32,622 bases of DNA, taken from the NCBI GenBank assembly GCA_016930835.1, contig JAFGGA010000120.1, positions 1 through 32,622 on the forward strand. Direction: 5' to 3'. This stretch comes from Deltaproteobacteria bacterium. Lineage in GTDB: Bacteria > Desulfobacterota > DSM-4660 > Desulfatiglandales > HGW-15. The position numbers were made by a program, and so were the translations under genes. The notes beneath the pieces are model-generated. The model searched no databases and was not told where the DNA came from. It saw nothing but the letters and a program-made list of their open reading frames with translations. Positions 1 to 8,475 of this stretch are shown one piece after another (within the stretch, counting starts at the first letter, position 1; the number at the start of each line of letters is the position of its first letter).

Positions 1-139
1 CCTGACTATAAAGCGAAGTTGGAGTGATTTTGACCCGCAGGCATATTACCGATATGGTGAGGATCAAAATCACGAAACAAGCTTTATGGTCAAGGCGCTT
101 CAAGCCGCAGTAGATGATTGGTGCAAGATACAGGTATTA
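1..139 (+). repeat. Truncated copy of a long palindromic (MITE-like) repeat
   Basis: Positions 1-139 align without gaps to the reverse complement of 12743-12881, with 10 mismatches (about 93% identity). The end at 113-139 corresponds to the 25-bp terminal inverted repeat of the complete copy. The other end, about 43 bp, lies outside the window. Internal complementary segments (for example TGATTTT near 24-30 against AAAATCA near 66-72) show that this copy can also fold on itself. Similarity stops just after 139, which fits a discrete mobile or amplified element. An open frame at 2-169 runs through it but is not considered a gene. Confidence 0.8.
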
Positions 140-266
140 CATCGACATCCTATGGGGAACTCTTTGTAAGCTTAATTTATACGGAAGCATGGCCCGTGGC
201 ATCTATCTGATTTTCACCAACGGGCTATGTTACCCGATTTTATGATCATCAAGACGGGGTGAAAAA

Positions 267-728
267 ATGATGAGGAAAAAAGAAAAAGAAATCTTTGATG
301 AATCGGCCATCGAATCGGTTATCCTGGATTCACTTTTTTGCACGTTGGGTATGGTTGATGGAAATACGCCGTATGTGGTGCCTTTATGTTTTGGTTATAA
401 AGATAAGACTATCTATTTACATGGTTCCTTAAAAGGCAAAAAAACAAATGCCTTAAAAAAGAATCCGAATGTCTGTTTCGAGTTCGATGTGAATGCTGAA
501 ATTATTCAGGCGGACGATGCATGTGATTGGGGCGTGAGGTTTAAAAGCGTGATTGGTTTTGGCAAGGCCTCTTTCCTTGATCATTTTGATGAAAAACGCG
601 AGGCGCTGAATATTATCATGAGCCAGTATTCAGATCATTCATTCCACTTCCCGGATGATGTATTGAAAAAAACGGCCGTGATCAAGATTAGGATAGACAG
701 CATGACCGGTAAACAATCCGGTTTTTGA
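267..728 (+). CDS. Pyridoxamine 5'-phosphate oxidase-like FMN-binding protein (NimA type)
   Basis: A 153-residue protein of the small split-barrel flavin family related to pyridoxamine 5'-phosphate oxidase and nitroimidazole reductase NimA. Features that fit are the short N-terminal helix, a strand ending in PYVVPLCFGY (residues 35-44), the motif IYLHGSLKGKK (49-59) and the following NPNVCFEF (66-73), which form the usual FMN-phosphate-binding half of these proteins. Length is typical. A GGGGTG motif lies a few bases before a double ATG (267 and 270); either could be used. Substrate cannot be told from sequence: members reduce nitro compounds, bind flavin or F420, or have no known activity. 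It stands alone, with two hairpins downstream at 788-829. Confidence 0.8.
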   Translation: MMRKKEKEIFDESAIESVILDSLFCTLGMVDGNTPYVVPLCFGYKDKTIYLHGSLKGKKTNALKKNPNVCFEFDVNAEIIQADDACDWGVRFKSVIGFGKASFLDHFDEKREALNIIMSQYSDHSFHFPDDVLKKTAVIKIRIDSMTGKQSGF

Positions 729-787
729 AAAAATGGATATCGGGGAATGAAGAAAAACAAATCAGCCTCGATAGATTAGAATCCATC

Positions 788-829
788 TGGATACCGGCTC
801 TCGCCGGTATGACGGCTTGCTTGAGCCGT
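788..829. repeat. REP-like palindrome and second hairpin
   Basis: Two adjacent perfect hairpins lie after the PNPOx-like gene. The first pairs ATACCGGC (791-798) with GCCGGTAT (803-810) around a TCTC loop, inside the TGGATnCC...GGnATGACGG pattern typical of bacterial REP elements. The second pairs ACGGCT (812-817) with AGCCGT (824-829). There is no strong T-run, so a REP element is more likely than a plain intrinsic terminator, though either could protect or end the upstream transcript. Confidence 0.6.
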
Positions 830-976
830 TTACAATAGTCTGTCTGTGATAAGGGTTCTAGGCGTCCAGGATTCAAGGATTCGAGTGAGGAACGTTTGAA
901 CCGCTGAAACCTGGAATCCCTGGCCGCTTTATCCTAACAGATTGGGAGAAGAACCTATTGCTTAAGGAAATCATTC

Positions 977-1726
977 ATGATTCAAATCGATGATCAAGAT
1001 GGTATAGCCATCATTAGATTGGATCGGGGCGTCACCAATGCCATCAACCTGGATCTGGTGAATGAGCTGGCCGAAGCCGTCGAACATATTCGAACAGATC
1101 CACGGTTACGGAGCCTTGTTTTGGGGAGTACAAGCGAGAAATTTTTTTCAATCGGTTTCGATATCCCGCAGCTGTTCGATTTGCCGGAGAACGATCTACG
1201 CGCTTTTTTTGATGCCTTTAATCGCGTTTGCCTGGCCCTGTTCACGCTGCCCAAGCCGACCGTGGCGGCCCTCACCGGTCACACTATCGCAGGCGGTTGC
1301 ATCTTATCGCTTTGTTGCGACTATCGATTCATGGCCGAAGGCCGAATTTGGATGGGCCTGAATGAGATTAAATTGGGTGTGCCGGTACCCCATCTGCCGG
1401 ATTGTATCCTGCGAAGCTTGGTGGGTGTGAGAAAGGCCCGCGATATGATGGAGACAGGTGAATTTTGCGGTCCCGATGAATCGCTTGCCATCGGCCTGGT
1501 GGATGATGTATGTCCACGTGAAAAGGTGTCGGAAAAGGCCGTGGAGAGGTTACGGGCCTTGGGTGCCTTACCATCGCTTGCATTCGAGACCATAAAAAGA
1601 AGTCGCGTTGAAGGTATTGAAAAAGAGGTCCTCGAAAGGTGGGGGCAAAAGGATCGTGAGTTCTTGGAATGCTGGTATTGCGAAGAGGCGCGCATCCTTT
1701 TAAAAGAGGCCATGGAGAAATTCTGA
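977..1726 (+). CDS. Enoyl-CoA hydratase/isomerase family, probably delta3,delta2-enoyl-CoA isomerase
   Basis: A 249-residue crotonase-fold protein. The oxyanion-hole segments are FSIGFDI (57-63) and TIAGGCIL (103-110). The first catalytic Glu of true hydratases (GGGCE) is replaced by Ile109, while the second is kept as Glu130 in GLNEIKLG. That one-Glu pattern, together with AGGC, CDYR and GLNE, closely resembles mitochondrial-type delta3,delta2-enoyl-CoA isomerase (ECI1). Such an enzyme moves the double bond of cis- or trans-3-enoyl-CoA to the 2-trans position so that unsaturated fatty acids can enter beta-oxidation. The acyl-CoA dehydrogenase and thiolase elsewhere in the window would act in the same pathway, but the genes are not in one operon. 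Isomerase rather than hydratase is an inference from these residues. Confidence 0.78.
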   Translation: MIQIDDQDGIAIIRLDRGVTNAINLDLVNELAEAVEHIRTDPRLRSLVLGSTSEKFFSIGFDIPQLFDLPENDLRAFFDAFNRVCLALFTLPKPTVAALTGHTIAGGCILSLCCDYRFMAEGRIWMGLNEIKLGVPVPHLPDCILRSLVGVRKARDMMETGEFCGPDESLAIGLVDDVCPREKVSEKAVERLRALGALPSLAFETIKRSRVEGIEKEVLERWGQKDREFLECWYCEEARILLKEAMEKF

Positions 1727-1816
1727 ATTTCGGCCGAATAGATGCTTGTGTAAAATTCCACTCTCGATACAGCATTCGCTTATCATCATTTTAAAAAGTC
1801 CATGGAGGTGTCTGTC

Positions 1817-2860
1817 ATGTCAAAGGTATTTTTTATTCCCATTGATTCCTACGATCAAACGCAAGAGATCAGTCAATCTGCAGCAAGGCTCTTGGGTCAT
1901 TTAATGGCTGAAGGGCATATCCATCCGGCATCCTATATACCCTTAAAGGTCCATTTTGGTGAAAAGGGGAATCAAACCTATATCACTCCGGAAAACTATA
2001 CAGGTATTATCCAATTTTTGAAGGAAAAAGGGATATCCTCCGCCTACACGGATACCAATGCCCTGTACCGGGGTCAACGTCAGAATCGCACGGACCATCT
2101 GAAACTCGCTGAAGAACATGGTTTTACCCAATTGCCGCTTGTCATAGCGGATGGTGAATACGGGGAGGAATATGTTGAAAGGCCATTTCATGGAAAATAT
2201 TTCCAATCTTGCAAGATTGGAAAGGCCTTCACGGAACTCGAACAAATGATCATCCTGAGTCATTTTAAAGGGCATATGTTGGCCGGGTTCGGCGGCGCCC
2301 TCAAGCAATTGGCCATGGGTTGCGCCTCCAGGGGGGGGAAATTGGCCCAGCATTCCGGGACGATCCCGAAGGTCAAAGCCCGTAAATGCGAGGCCTGCGG
2401 CGATTGCGCGGAAAAATGTCCAGCTGGTGCCATCGTGCTTCAGCCAAAGGCCATGATTTTAGAAGATAAATGTATCGGATGTGCTTCCTGTATAGCGGTT
2501 TGTAAAAAAGGGGCCATATCCTTTAGTTGGCAGATGTCTTTGGGAAAGGAATTCCGGGAAAGGCTGGCTGAATATGCCATGGCGGCCCAAACCGGTAAAA
2601 CCTTCATGTATCTTAATTTTCTGATAAATATTACCCGCGGGTGTGATTGCGAAAGCCGTCGAATGAAACCTATAGTCCCGAATATCGGCTTGTTGGGCTC
2701 CATGGATCCGGTTGCCGTGGATACGGCCTCATTGGATTTGGTGCAAAAAGCCAAGGGGAAGAAGGTGTTTCAGCGTGGTAAGAATGCGTTAAAGTATGCC
2801 GAGAAGATTGGGATGGGAACCATGCACTATGAACTTGTCGAACTCTCACCTACACCTTGA
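1817..2860 (+). CDS. DUF362 protein with two [4Fe-4S] ferredoxin motifs
   Basis: A DUF362 protein of 347 residues from the chosen start. The body (residues 1-185) carries family motifs such as [19 protein letters not shown]. It is followed by two bacterial-ferredoxin clusters: C191-x2-C194-x2-C197-x3-C201-P and C219-x2-C222-x2-C225-x3-C229. Like others in the family it ends with a conserved segment about being one of several metal-centre sites ([13 protein letters not shown]). The ATG at 1817 is chosen over the one at 1802 because GGAGGTG lies 1804-1810, at good spacing for 1817 only. Function is unknown; electron transfer to a partner enzyme is the usual guess. Its last 11 bases overlap the end of the convergent chemotaxis receptor gene. 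Confidence 0.85.
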   Translation: MSKVFFIPIDSYDQTQEISQSAARLLGHLMAEGHIHPASYIPLKVHFGEKGNQTYITPENYTGIIQFLKEKGISSAYTDTNALYRGQRQNRTDHLKLAEEHGFTQLPLVIADGEYGEEYVERPFHGKYFQSCKIGKAFTELEQMIILSHFKGHMLAGFGGALKQLAMGCASRGGKLAQHSGTIPKVKARKCEACGDCAEKCPAGAIVLQPKAMILEDKCIGCASCIAVCKKGAISFSWQMSLGKEFRERLAEYAMAAQTGKTFMYLNFLINITRGCDCESRRMKPIVPNIGLLGSMDPVAVDTASLDLVQKAKGKKVFQRGKNALKYAEKIGMGTMHYELVELSPTP

Positions 2861-4862
2861 ATCGGCCCACCAGTTTTTTTAATTGTTCAGCCATGGTATT
2901 CAATTCTTGGGCGCTTAGGTTCACTTGAGACGTGTTATTGGCCATTTCATTAATGGCTTGACTGGCTTCGGAAACGTCTCTTGCAATTTCTCTGGAGACC
3001 GAAGAGCTTTGTATTACGTTTTCACTGGATTCCTGAATACCAGCGGACATCTGTGCAATATTGCCCGCGATTTCTCTTGTCGTGGACGATTGCTCCTCAA
3101 CTGCGGCGGCAATGGTGGACACCAGTTCGTTTATATCATGAATCACCTTTGAGATGCGGCCGATCTGGGTAACGACATTATCCGTGTTGGTCTGAATATT
3201 TTCCGTTTTTTCTTTTATTTCTAATGTGGCAGCCGATGTCTGACGAGCCAGTTCTTTAATCTCGTTGGCCACCACGGCGAAACCCTTTCCGGCTTCACCT
3301 GCCCTGGCTGCTTCAATGGTGGCATTGAGCGCAAGGAGGTTGGTCTGCTCCGAAATTTCATTAATGGTCTCAGTGACCTTTCCGATATCTTGTGCCGAAT
3401 CACCGAGGACATAAATATTCCGGCTCGTCAGGGATGCCTCCAAAACCGCGTTGTCCGCCATAGTGCGTGCCCCTTCGGAATGTTTGGCTATCTCATTGAT
3501 GGTGGCCGTCATTTGCTCCACGGAGGCCGCCACAACACCTGCATTACCGGCTGTCTGTTCCATCGTTGCCGCGATGGAATTCATGGTGGCGCTCATCTGT
3601 TCAGTGGCCGTGGCAACGGTGTTGGATTTGAATGACATGTCCTCCACGCTCCGAGTCATGTATTCGGAAAGACCAGAGAGGTGGTTTGAAGAAGATCCCA
3701 GCAATCCGGCGTTATCTGCAATATCCCTTATCATAGCATGAAGGTTGTCAATGAAAGTATTGACCCATTTCGCCAATTCTCCGATCTCATCCTTGCCATG
3801 TACTTGAAGCCGTTTGGTTAAGTCGCTTTCCCCTTCAGCAATGTCCTTGACCATCATCACGGTGCGATTGAGGGGTTTTGAAATGGAGATCACCGTAAAA
3901 TAGGTGATCAATATGACAAGAATGATCCCTGTCAATAATAGGATCACAGCCATTGTGATGGTGCGGTTTTTCACGTGGATTGTGTTTCTTTCAGCGTCCT
4001 GTTCAAGCTGTTGGGCAATGAAAGTGATTTTCTTCCCGTTATCGGTCAAGGTCTTGCGGATATCGTTATTGGTTTTCCAAAGTAAAAAAGACTTTTCAAA
4101 GGTTTGTCGGTTATAGGTCTTGGCTTGAGCATCAATGGTCGCTAAAGCCTCTTCAAGGTCACGATCCTCCGCAGTATTAATCAGATAGGTCAGATCTTCT
4201 TTTGTTTTTTCCCAGTCGGACATTTTTTCATAGAAATTTTGAGCATATGTCGGATCATTATATAAAAGGAACAGGTTTTCGAATAATCTGGCATCTTGAA
4301 GGTCCATGGTCATCGAATCGATCACCTTCAATATTTCCCCAAGGACAGGGGGTGCTTCTTTTCCACTGACAATAGCCATATTTTGTGCATCTAGGATCGG
4401 CGCCCTCATATTTTGGTCAAAGGTGCTGAAGATAACCGCCGAGGCCTCTTTCATATGCGCTTTCAATTCTTCAAACTCTTTCGTGTTTTCCACGATCTGA
4501 GCAAATTGTGCATGATATACTTCAACGGAATCGTTTATTTCGCGTAATAACAATAATCGTTTTCCATCGTCGGAAATGGATTGCATTTCATTGGTTATAC
4601 GAAGAATATCGCCAAGATTTTGGGTTACAACCTTGGCAGCTTTCATGTTTTTATAGACAACATATTCTTTTTCATGGTCAAGGATTTCGTATACATCCCT
4701 GACCATGTGGTTGGCATTATTGGATAACGCCAGCATGGATGAAATACTGGTTATCCCGAGCAGACTTCCCCCCAGACCAACCATAAACAACAGGAGGATG
4801 ATGATAAATCCAGCTATGATTTTTGTCCGAAAGGAAAAAAAACGATATATGACCTTATTCAT
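2850..4862 (-). CDS. Methyl-accepting chemotaxis protein with large helical sensor domain
   Basis: A 670-residue chemoreceptor. Order: cytoplasmic start, TM1 about 14-36, a roughly 260-residue extracytoplasmic region predicted all-helical (size fits a helical bimodular, HBM-type, sensor), TM2 about 301-325, HAMP about 326-375, then the coiled-coil signalling domain. The hairpin tip that contacts CheA/CheW is plain: [19 protein letters not shown] followed by [15 protein letters not shown]. The start ATG overlaps the last codons of the upstream Cache gene by 8 bases (ATGAATAA), so translation is probably coupled and the two share the sigma-54-type promoter at 5407-5422. HBM domains of known receptors bind small organic acids; the ligand here is unknown. 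Confidence 0.95.
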   Translation of the reverse strand: MNKVIYRFFSFRTKIIAGFIIILLLFMVGLGGSLLGITSISSMLALSNNANHMVRDVYEILDHEKEYVVYKNMKAAKVVTQNLGDILRITNEMQSISDDGKRLLLLREINDSVEVYHAQFAQIVENTKEFEELKAHMKEASAVIFSTFDQNMRAPILDAQNMAIVSGKEAPPVLGEILKVIDSMTMDLQDARLFENLFLLYNDPTYAQNFYEKMSDWEKTKEDLTYLINTAEDRDLEEALATIDAQAKTYNRQTFEKSFLLWKTNNDIRKTLTDNGKKITFIAQQLEQDAERNTIHVKNRTITMAVILLLTGIILVILITYFTVISISKPLNRTVMMVKDIAEGESDLTKRLQVHGKDEIGELAKWVNTFIDNLHAMIRDIADNAGLLGSSSNHLSGLSEYMTRSVEDMSFKSNTVATATEQMSATMNSIAATMEQTAGNAGVVAASVEQMTATINEIAKHSEGARTMADNAVLEASLTSRNIYVLGDSAQDIGKVTETINEISEQTNLLALNATIEAARAGEAGKGFAVVANEIKELARQTSAATLEIKEKTENIQTNTDNVVTQIGRISKVIHDINELVSTIAAAVEEQSSTTREIAGNIAQMSAGIQESSENVIQSSSVSREIARDVSEASQAINEMANNTSQVNLSAQELNTMAEQLKKLVGRFKV

Positions 4863-5343
4863 ATATCCCGGCGCCTATATATACGTTTTCATCGTCCATC
4901 AAGCAGCCCCTGATATATGAGATTTTTGGGGAAAAGGCTTTCTCATTGGGTTTGGGCCAGCGGTAGGACACCCATCCGCTTCCATTATAGTGGACCTTGC
5001 CATCTTTGTAGGTTTGGCTGGATTGGGCCATTTTGGTGAAGTCGGCAAAAAATCGTTTGCCCGTATCATCTTTAAGGGCGATCAGGACCTTGCCGATAAG
5101 ATGAGGCATGACATGCATAAGCGTTTTGCCTTTGAAATCATTGACGAACACATAGTTGTCATCACAAAATCGCATCTGTCCAACCTTCTCCAGGCCTGCC
5201 CGGCCCTCTCTTTCAAGTATCGCCACGGCTTCATCAACCGCCTTTACCACATCTTGTTTGGTGCATGTGCTCTCAGCCATCAAGGGTGATGTGAAAAACA
5301 ATACGAAAAAAACCGCTAAAATAAAATAAATCAACCTTTTCAT
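4855..5343 (-). CDS. Secreted single-Cache domain protein
   Basis: A 162-residue protein with a signal peptide (MKRLIYF then a hydrophobic run to about residue 23, cleavage near MAEST) and one small Cache (sCache_2-like) domain. The family pattern is visible as [22 protein letters not shown] followed by an aromatic stretch ([16 protein letters not shown]). There is no membrane anchor or output domain, so it is a free periplasmic sensor or ligand-binding module. The start at 5343 has AAGGAG eight bases upstream; a longer frame to 5382 lacks this. It overlaps the following chemoreceptor gene by 8 bases, which suggests that it presents a ligand to that receptor. This partnership is inferred. Confidence 0.85.
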   Translation of the reverse strand: MKRLIYFILAVFFVLFFTSPLMAESTCTKQDVVKAVDEAVAILEREGRAGLEKVGQMRFCDDNYVFVNDFKGKTLMHVMPHLIGKVLIALKDDTGKRFFADFTKMAQSSQTYKDGKVHYNGSGWVSYRWPKPNEKAFSPKISYIRGCLMDDENVYIGAGIYE

Positions 5344-5406
5344 GATCTCTTCTCCTTTTAAATATTTTATTGAGCCGATCATAACAAATCACGTTAATGG
5401 TTTGTC

Positions 5407-5422
5407 AGCAACATTTATGCCA
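5407..5422 (-). promoter_or_regulatory. Sigma-54 (RpoN) promoter for the Cache/chemoreceptor pair
   Basis: On the minus strand the sequence reads TGGCATAAATGTTGCT. This matches the sigma-54 consensus TGGCAcg-N4-TTGCW with GG and GC exactly ten bases apart. Transcription would start near 5396, giving a leader of about 53 bases before the ATG at 5343. Motility and chemotaxis genes are often under sigma-54 control in these bacteria. No activator-binding site was identified. Confidence 0.7.
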
Positions 5423-5634
5423 CTCTTTATGCATATTTCTGACGCGGATGGAGGAGTAATAAATTAGTGAAATCAGCAAGATACAATGCCTGTTTGGGGT
5501 AAGAATGAATCTGTGCCGTCGGGTGAGGCGATGCCCATGGAATGGAAATTCATTCCCGTCAACATTTTGTCATAGATGGGAAATAAATGACGGATAGAAT
5601 ACTATGGACATACTTTTGTGATCGTGTTAATAAG

Positions 5635-5681
5635 GCACCTCTTAGAGAGTGCAGGCCCTCCCCGGTTTTGGAGGAGAGGGC
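5635..5681 (+). promoter_or_regulatory. Paired hairpins in the leader of the PpiD-like gene
   Basis: Two consecutive hairpins precede the chaperone gene. The first pairs GCAC (5635-5638) with GTGC (5649-5652). The second pairs GCCCTC (5655-5660) with GAGGGC (5676-5681). They lie about 70-115 bases before the ribosome-binding site at 5738-5743. A frame stays open through this region in phase with the gene, but the strong AGGAGG and the family N-terminus place the start at 5752, so this is probably untranslated leader. No known riboswitch class was recognised. Confidence 0.35.
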
Positions 5682-5751
5682 AAGGTTTGAAGCCATACGA
5701 ACACGTCTAATCGATTGCATAGGAATAATCCTTTTCAGGAGGAAAAATCGA

Positions 5752-7653
5752 ATGTTACTGGGTTTGATGAGAAAGCATGCCAAATCATGGCTGATCAAAT
5801 TTATGATCGCCATTATCGTCATTGTCTTTGTTTTCTACTTTGGCTACTCCTTTAGAGAACAAGGGGGTGGAAAAATTGCCTATGTGAATGATGAACTCAT
5901 TACCTATGATGAATATCAAAAGGCTTATCGGATAAGGCTTGATGCATTAAAAAGGCAATACAGGAGCATGTGGAGTGATAATCTCCTTAAGATGTTTGAT
6001 CTTGAAAATGCAGTTCTGGAAGAGCTTATTGAAACAAGGCTGATTACTCAAGAGGCCGAGCGCATCGGACTAGGGGTCACGGAAGAGGAAATCCGGCAGG
6101 AGATCTTTACCTTCCCGGCCTTTCAGTATAACGGCATGTTTAATGAGGCCCGCTATCGAACCCTTTTAAGCAATAATCAGATGACGCCTGAGGATTTTGA
6201 GGAATCTCTACGGCGGGATATGCTCCTGTCAAAGATCACGCAGTTTTTGATGACTTTTTCACCCGTGACTGAACAGGAAATCAGGGATCAATACACGTTC
6301 ACTAACGAACAATTGAAGATCAGTTACGTGCAATTTTCACCCAAGGATTTTCAAAAGTCTGTTCAAGTGGATGACGTGGCCATGGCGGCTTATTTTCAAG
6401 AAAACAGGGAAACCTACCGGGTCCCTGAAAAGATCAAGGTAGCCCACATTACGATTGATCCTGCCGCGTATCGACAAGCTGTTCAGATTAGTGATCAGGT
6501 CATCACTTATTATTATGAAGACAATCTGGACATGTTCAAAGAAGAGAAGGAGGTTAAGGCCCGGCATATCCTTTTCAATGTGGCGCCAGATGCCCCGGAT
6601 GAAGAGGTGGAAAAGGTAAGGGAGCGGGCATTGGCCGTTCTTGAAAAGGCCAGGAACAATGAAGATTTTGCAGCGCTGGCCAAAAAATATTCCGAAGGAC
6701 CCACAGCGCCCAAAGGCGGGGACCTTGGTTTTTTCACGCGTGGCAGGATGGCCCCGGCCTTTGAAGAGGCGGCCTTTAGTATGGAAAAAGGGGCCGTCAG
6801 CGATCTGGTAAGGACGGAGTTCGGATTCCATATTATTAAAGTCGATGATATCAAGGAAGAAAGGATAAAGCCCCTTGCCGAGGTGAAGGAAGAGATAAAG
6901 GAGATACTGATTGATAATGAAAGCATGGACATTGCACACGAGAAAACGTTAACCCTGATTGATCAGATGCCCTATGATGTGGATTTGACCCAGTATGCCG
7001 AACAAAATGATGTTCCGGTCAAGACCACGGATTTCTTCCCGCAAGATGAACCCATACCCGGCATCGGAGGGGATTCAAAACTCCGCGAGTCTCTTTTTGC
7101 CATGAATAAGGAAAGCGTCAGCGACATGGTCGAGGTCAATAATAAATATTATATCTTCCAGGTAATGGACAAAAAGGAATCTTACCTCCCTGAGATGGAA
7201 GAGGTCAAAGATCGGGTCAAAAACGATTATATTAATCATCTGGCTTCTGTCGCGGCTAAGACGGCCGCTGAAAAATATCTAAAACAACTCCTGGACGGAA
7301 AAGATTGGGATCAGCTTGCCAAGGAAAAGAAATACAAGACCCAGACAACGGATTACTTTACACGACAAGGCCTGCCTTCACAGATCGGATACGTGCCTGA
7401 AATGCTGGAAACAGCCTTTAAGCTGGGTGGAGAGAAGAGATATCCTGATGATGTATTTGAAAACAGCAAAGGGGCTTTTGTTATGCGGTGGGAAGGTTAT
7501 CAGGGAATAGATGAAGAAAGATATACTGCAGAGAAAGAGATCTTTCGAAATTCCATCATTCAGACTAAGACACAAGAAATTTATCGAGATTGGGTGGATC
7601 GCCTGAAAGACAATGCGGACATTGATCGGTCACCTTTTAAAAAATATACGTAA
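5752..7653 (+). CDS. ppiD: PpiD/SurA-type membrane-anchored peptidyl-prolyl isomerase
   Basis: A 633-residue periplasmic folding factor, close in size to E. coli PpiD (623). It starts with a short basic cytoplasmic tail (MLLGLMRKHAKSWLIKF) and one membrane anchor about residues 13-33, followed by a SurA_N-like helical chaperone region (about 45-260), a parvulin-type PPIC domain about 267-366 (KARHILF, GGDLGFFTRGRMAPAFEEAAF, FGFHIIKV), and a C-terminal helical region with a second, degenerate parvulin-like part. The ATG at 5752 has AGGAGG ten bases upstream; the frame is open further upstream to 5587 but that part looks unlike the family. It helps outer-membrane and secreted proteins fold after leaving the Sec channel. 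It converges on the frameshifted methyltransferase with one base between the stop codons. Confidence 0.92.
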   Translation: MLLGLMRKHAKSWLIKFMIAIIVIVFVFYFGYSFREQGGGKIAYVNDELITYDEYQKAYRIRLDALKRQYRSMWSDNLLKMFDLENAVLEELIETRLITQEAERIGLGVTEEEIRQEIFTFPAFQYNGMFNEARYRTLLSNNQMTPEDFEESLRRDMLLSKITQFLMTFSPVTEQEIRDQYTFTNEQLKISYVQFSPKDFQKSVQVDDVAMAAYFQENRETYRVPEKIKVAHITIDPAAYRQAVQISDQVITYYYEDNLDMFKEEKEVKARHILFNVAPDAPDEEVEKVRERALAVLEKARNNEDFAALAKKYSEGPTAPKGGDLGFFTRGRMAPAFEEAAFSMEKGAVSDLVRTEFGFHIIKVDDIKEERIKPLAEVKEEIKEILIDNESMDIAHEKTLTLIDQMPYDVDLTQYAEQNDVPVKTTDFFPQDEPIPGIGGDSKLRESLFAMNKESVSDMVEVNNKYYIFQVMDKKESYLPEMEEVKDRVKNDYINHLASVAAKTAAEKYLKQLLDGKDWDQLAKEKKYKTQTTDYFTRQGLPSQIGYVPEMLETAFKLGGEKRYPDDVFENSKGAFVMRWEGYQGIDEERYTAEKEIFRNSIIQTKTQEIYRDWVDRLKDNADIDRSPFKKYT

Positions 7654-7654
7654 A

Positions 7655-8252
7655 TTAATATATTTTAAATATTGAGGGAAGTAATCTTAGTTCGTGCAGC
7701 TCTTCAATAAGCTCAAGAATGCCGATGATCCAGATAAACCAGAGGGCGCTAAACATGTGCCTGCGAAAGATCACCGGCTTTATCAAATATTCGTCCGGTT
7801 CGATGAGATAGGATATCTTGGGAAAGAATCTGGGGACTTTCTTAAGATAGGTTTCAAATTGATCTCCATGTAATTTTGCCAGTTCCGCTTCCTCTTTTTT
7901 ATTGTAAAAGGATAATATATGAAAAAACCAGCCAGAATAAGCAATGGAATGAAAAAAGTCTCGGAAACAAAACCTTTACCCAGGGCACCTAGCAGGCTGA
8001 AAAAACTAACGGATTCATGGTCATGGAATATGGCCCTTGGGCAATGAGATGGCTGGTCTTGTAGCCGGCAATATAGATGGAGCACCATAAGCTACCCAAA
8101 GAAGCAACCCCCACCAGAAAGGCACCCAAAAAGAATAAGGCACTAGTGATCAATGGGGCCTTCTCCTCCCATTGGCTGCTTGAAATAGAAATAAATACGA
8201 GCAATAGCAGAGCAAATATTTGAGAGATGCGAATTCGATTTTTTTCAATCAT
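7655..8252 (-). pseudogene. ICMT/PEMT-like membrane methyltransferase with two frameshifts
   Basis: Read with two frame corrections this is one protein of about 199 residues in the isoprenylcysteine carboxyl methyltransferase/phospholipid methyltransferase family. The pieces are MIEKNRIRIS...with membrane helices, then SHLIAQGPYSMTMNPL, then FFSLLGALGKGF and a helix to YYPFTIKK, then EEAELAKLHGDQFETYLKK and VPRFFPK. The GPY...NP...E..L...G..F..Y pattern is the family's SAM-binding end. Each break needs one extra base and each falls in a run of six identical bases: T6 near 8007-8012 and A6 near 7902-7907. Start 8252 has GAGGG nine bases upstream. This may be a true pseudogene, a phase-variable gene or a homopolymer sequencing error. 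If intact it would methylate a lipid or protein at the membrane. Confidence 0.75.
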
Positions 8253-8475
8253 TTTATAACCCTCTTTATGTTTATAACATATTCTTTCTAAAACAATCTG
8301 TCGATTTCATTTATCACTCATCTCAACCTTCCGGCGGAATGGTCTCTAGAGAATTTCCATTTTTAATCGTTTAGAACTCTCCTTAGAAGTTCAAATATTT
8401 TTCGGCTTATTGGTTTATCTCCACCGACTTTGTCACGAGAATCCACAATGTATGTAAGCCCCGAGAGAACCCTGG

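Noticed and set aside
2-169. An open frame of 55 codons running off the window start, giving a plausible peptide ending HRHPMGNSL.
   Set aside because: It lies mostly within the palindromic repeat, and the second copy has a stop in the same frame and no shared C-terminus, so the openness is probably chance.
845-930. Repeated CCAGGATTC/CCTGGAATCC words suggesting a tRNA-like or structured element.
   Set aside because: No cloverleaf or stable fold was seen; it resembles common intergenic repeat debris.
5482-5497. A second sigma-54-like sequence upstream of the Cache gene (AGGCATTGTATCTTGC on the minus strand).
   Set aside because: GG and GC are 11 rather than 10 bases apart, and the site at 5407-5422 is better.
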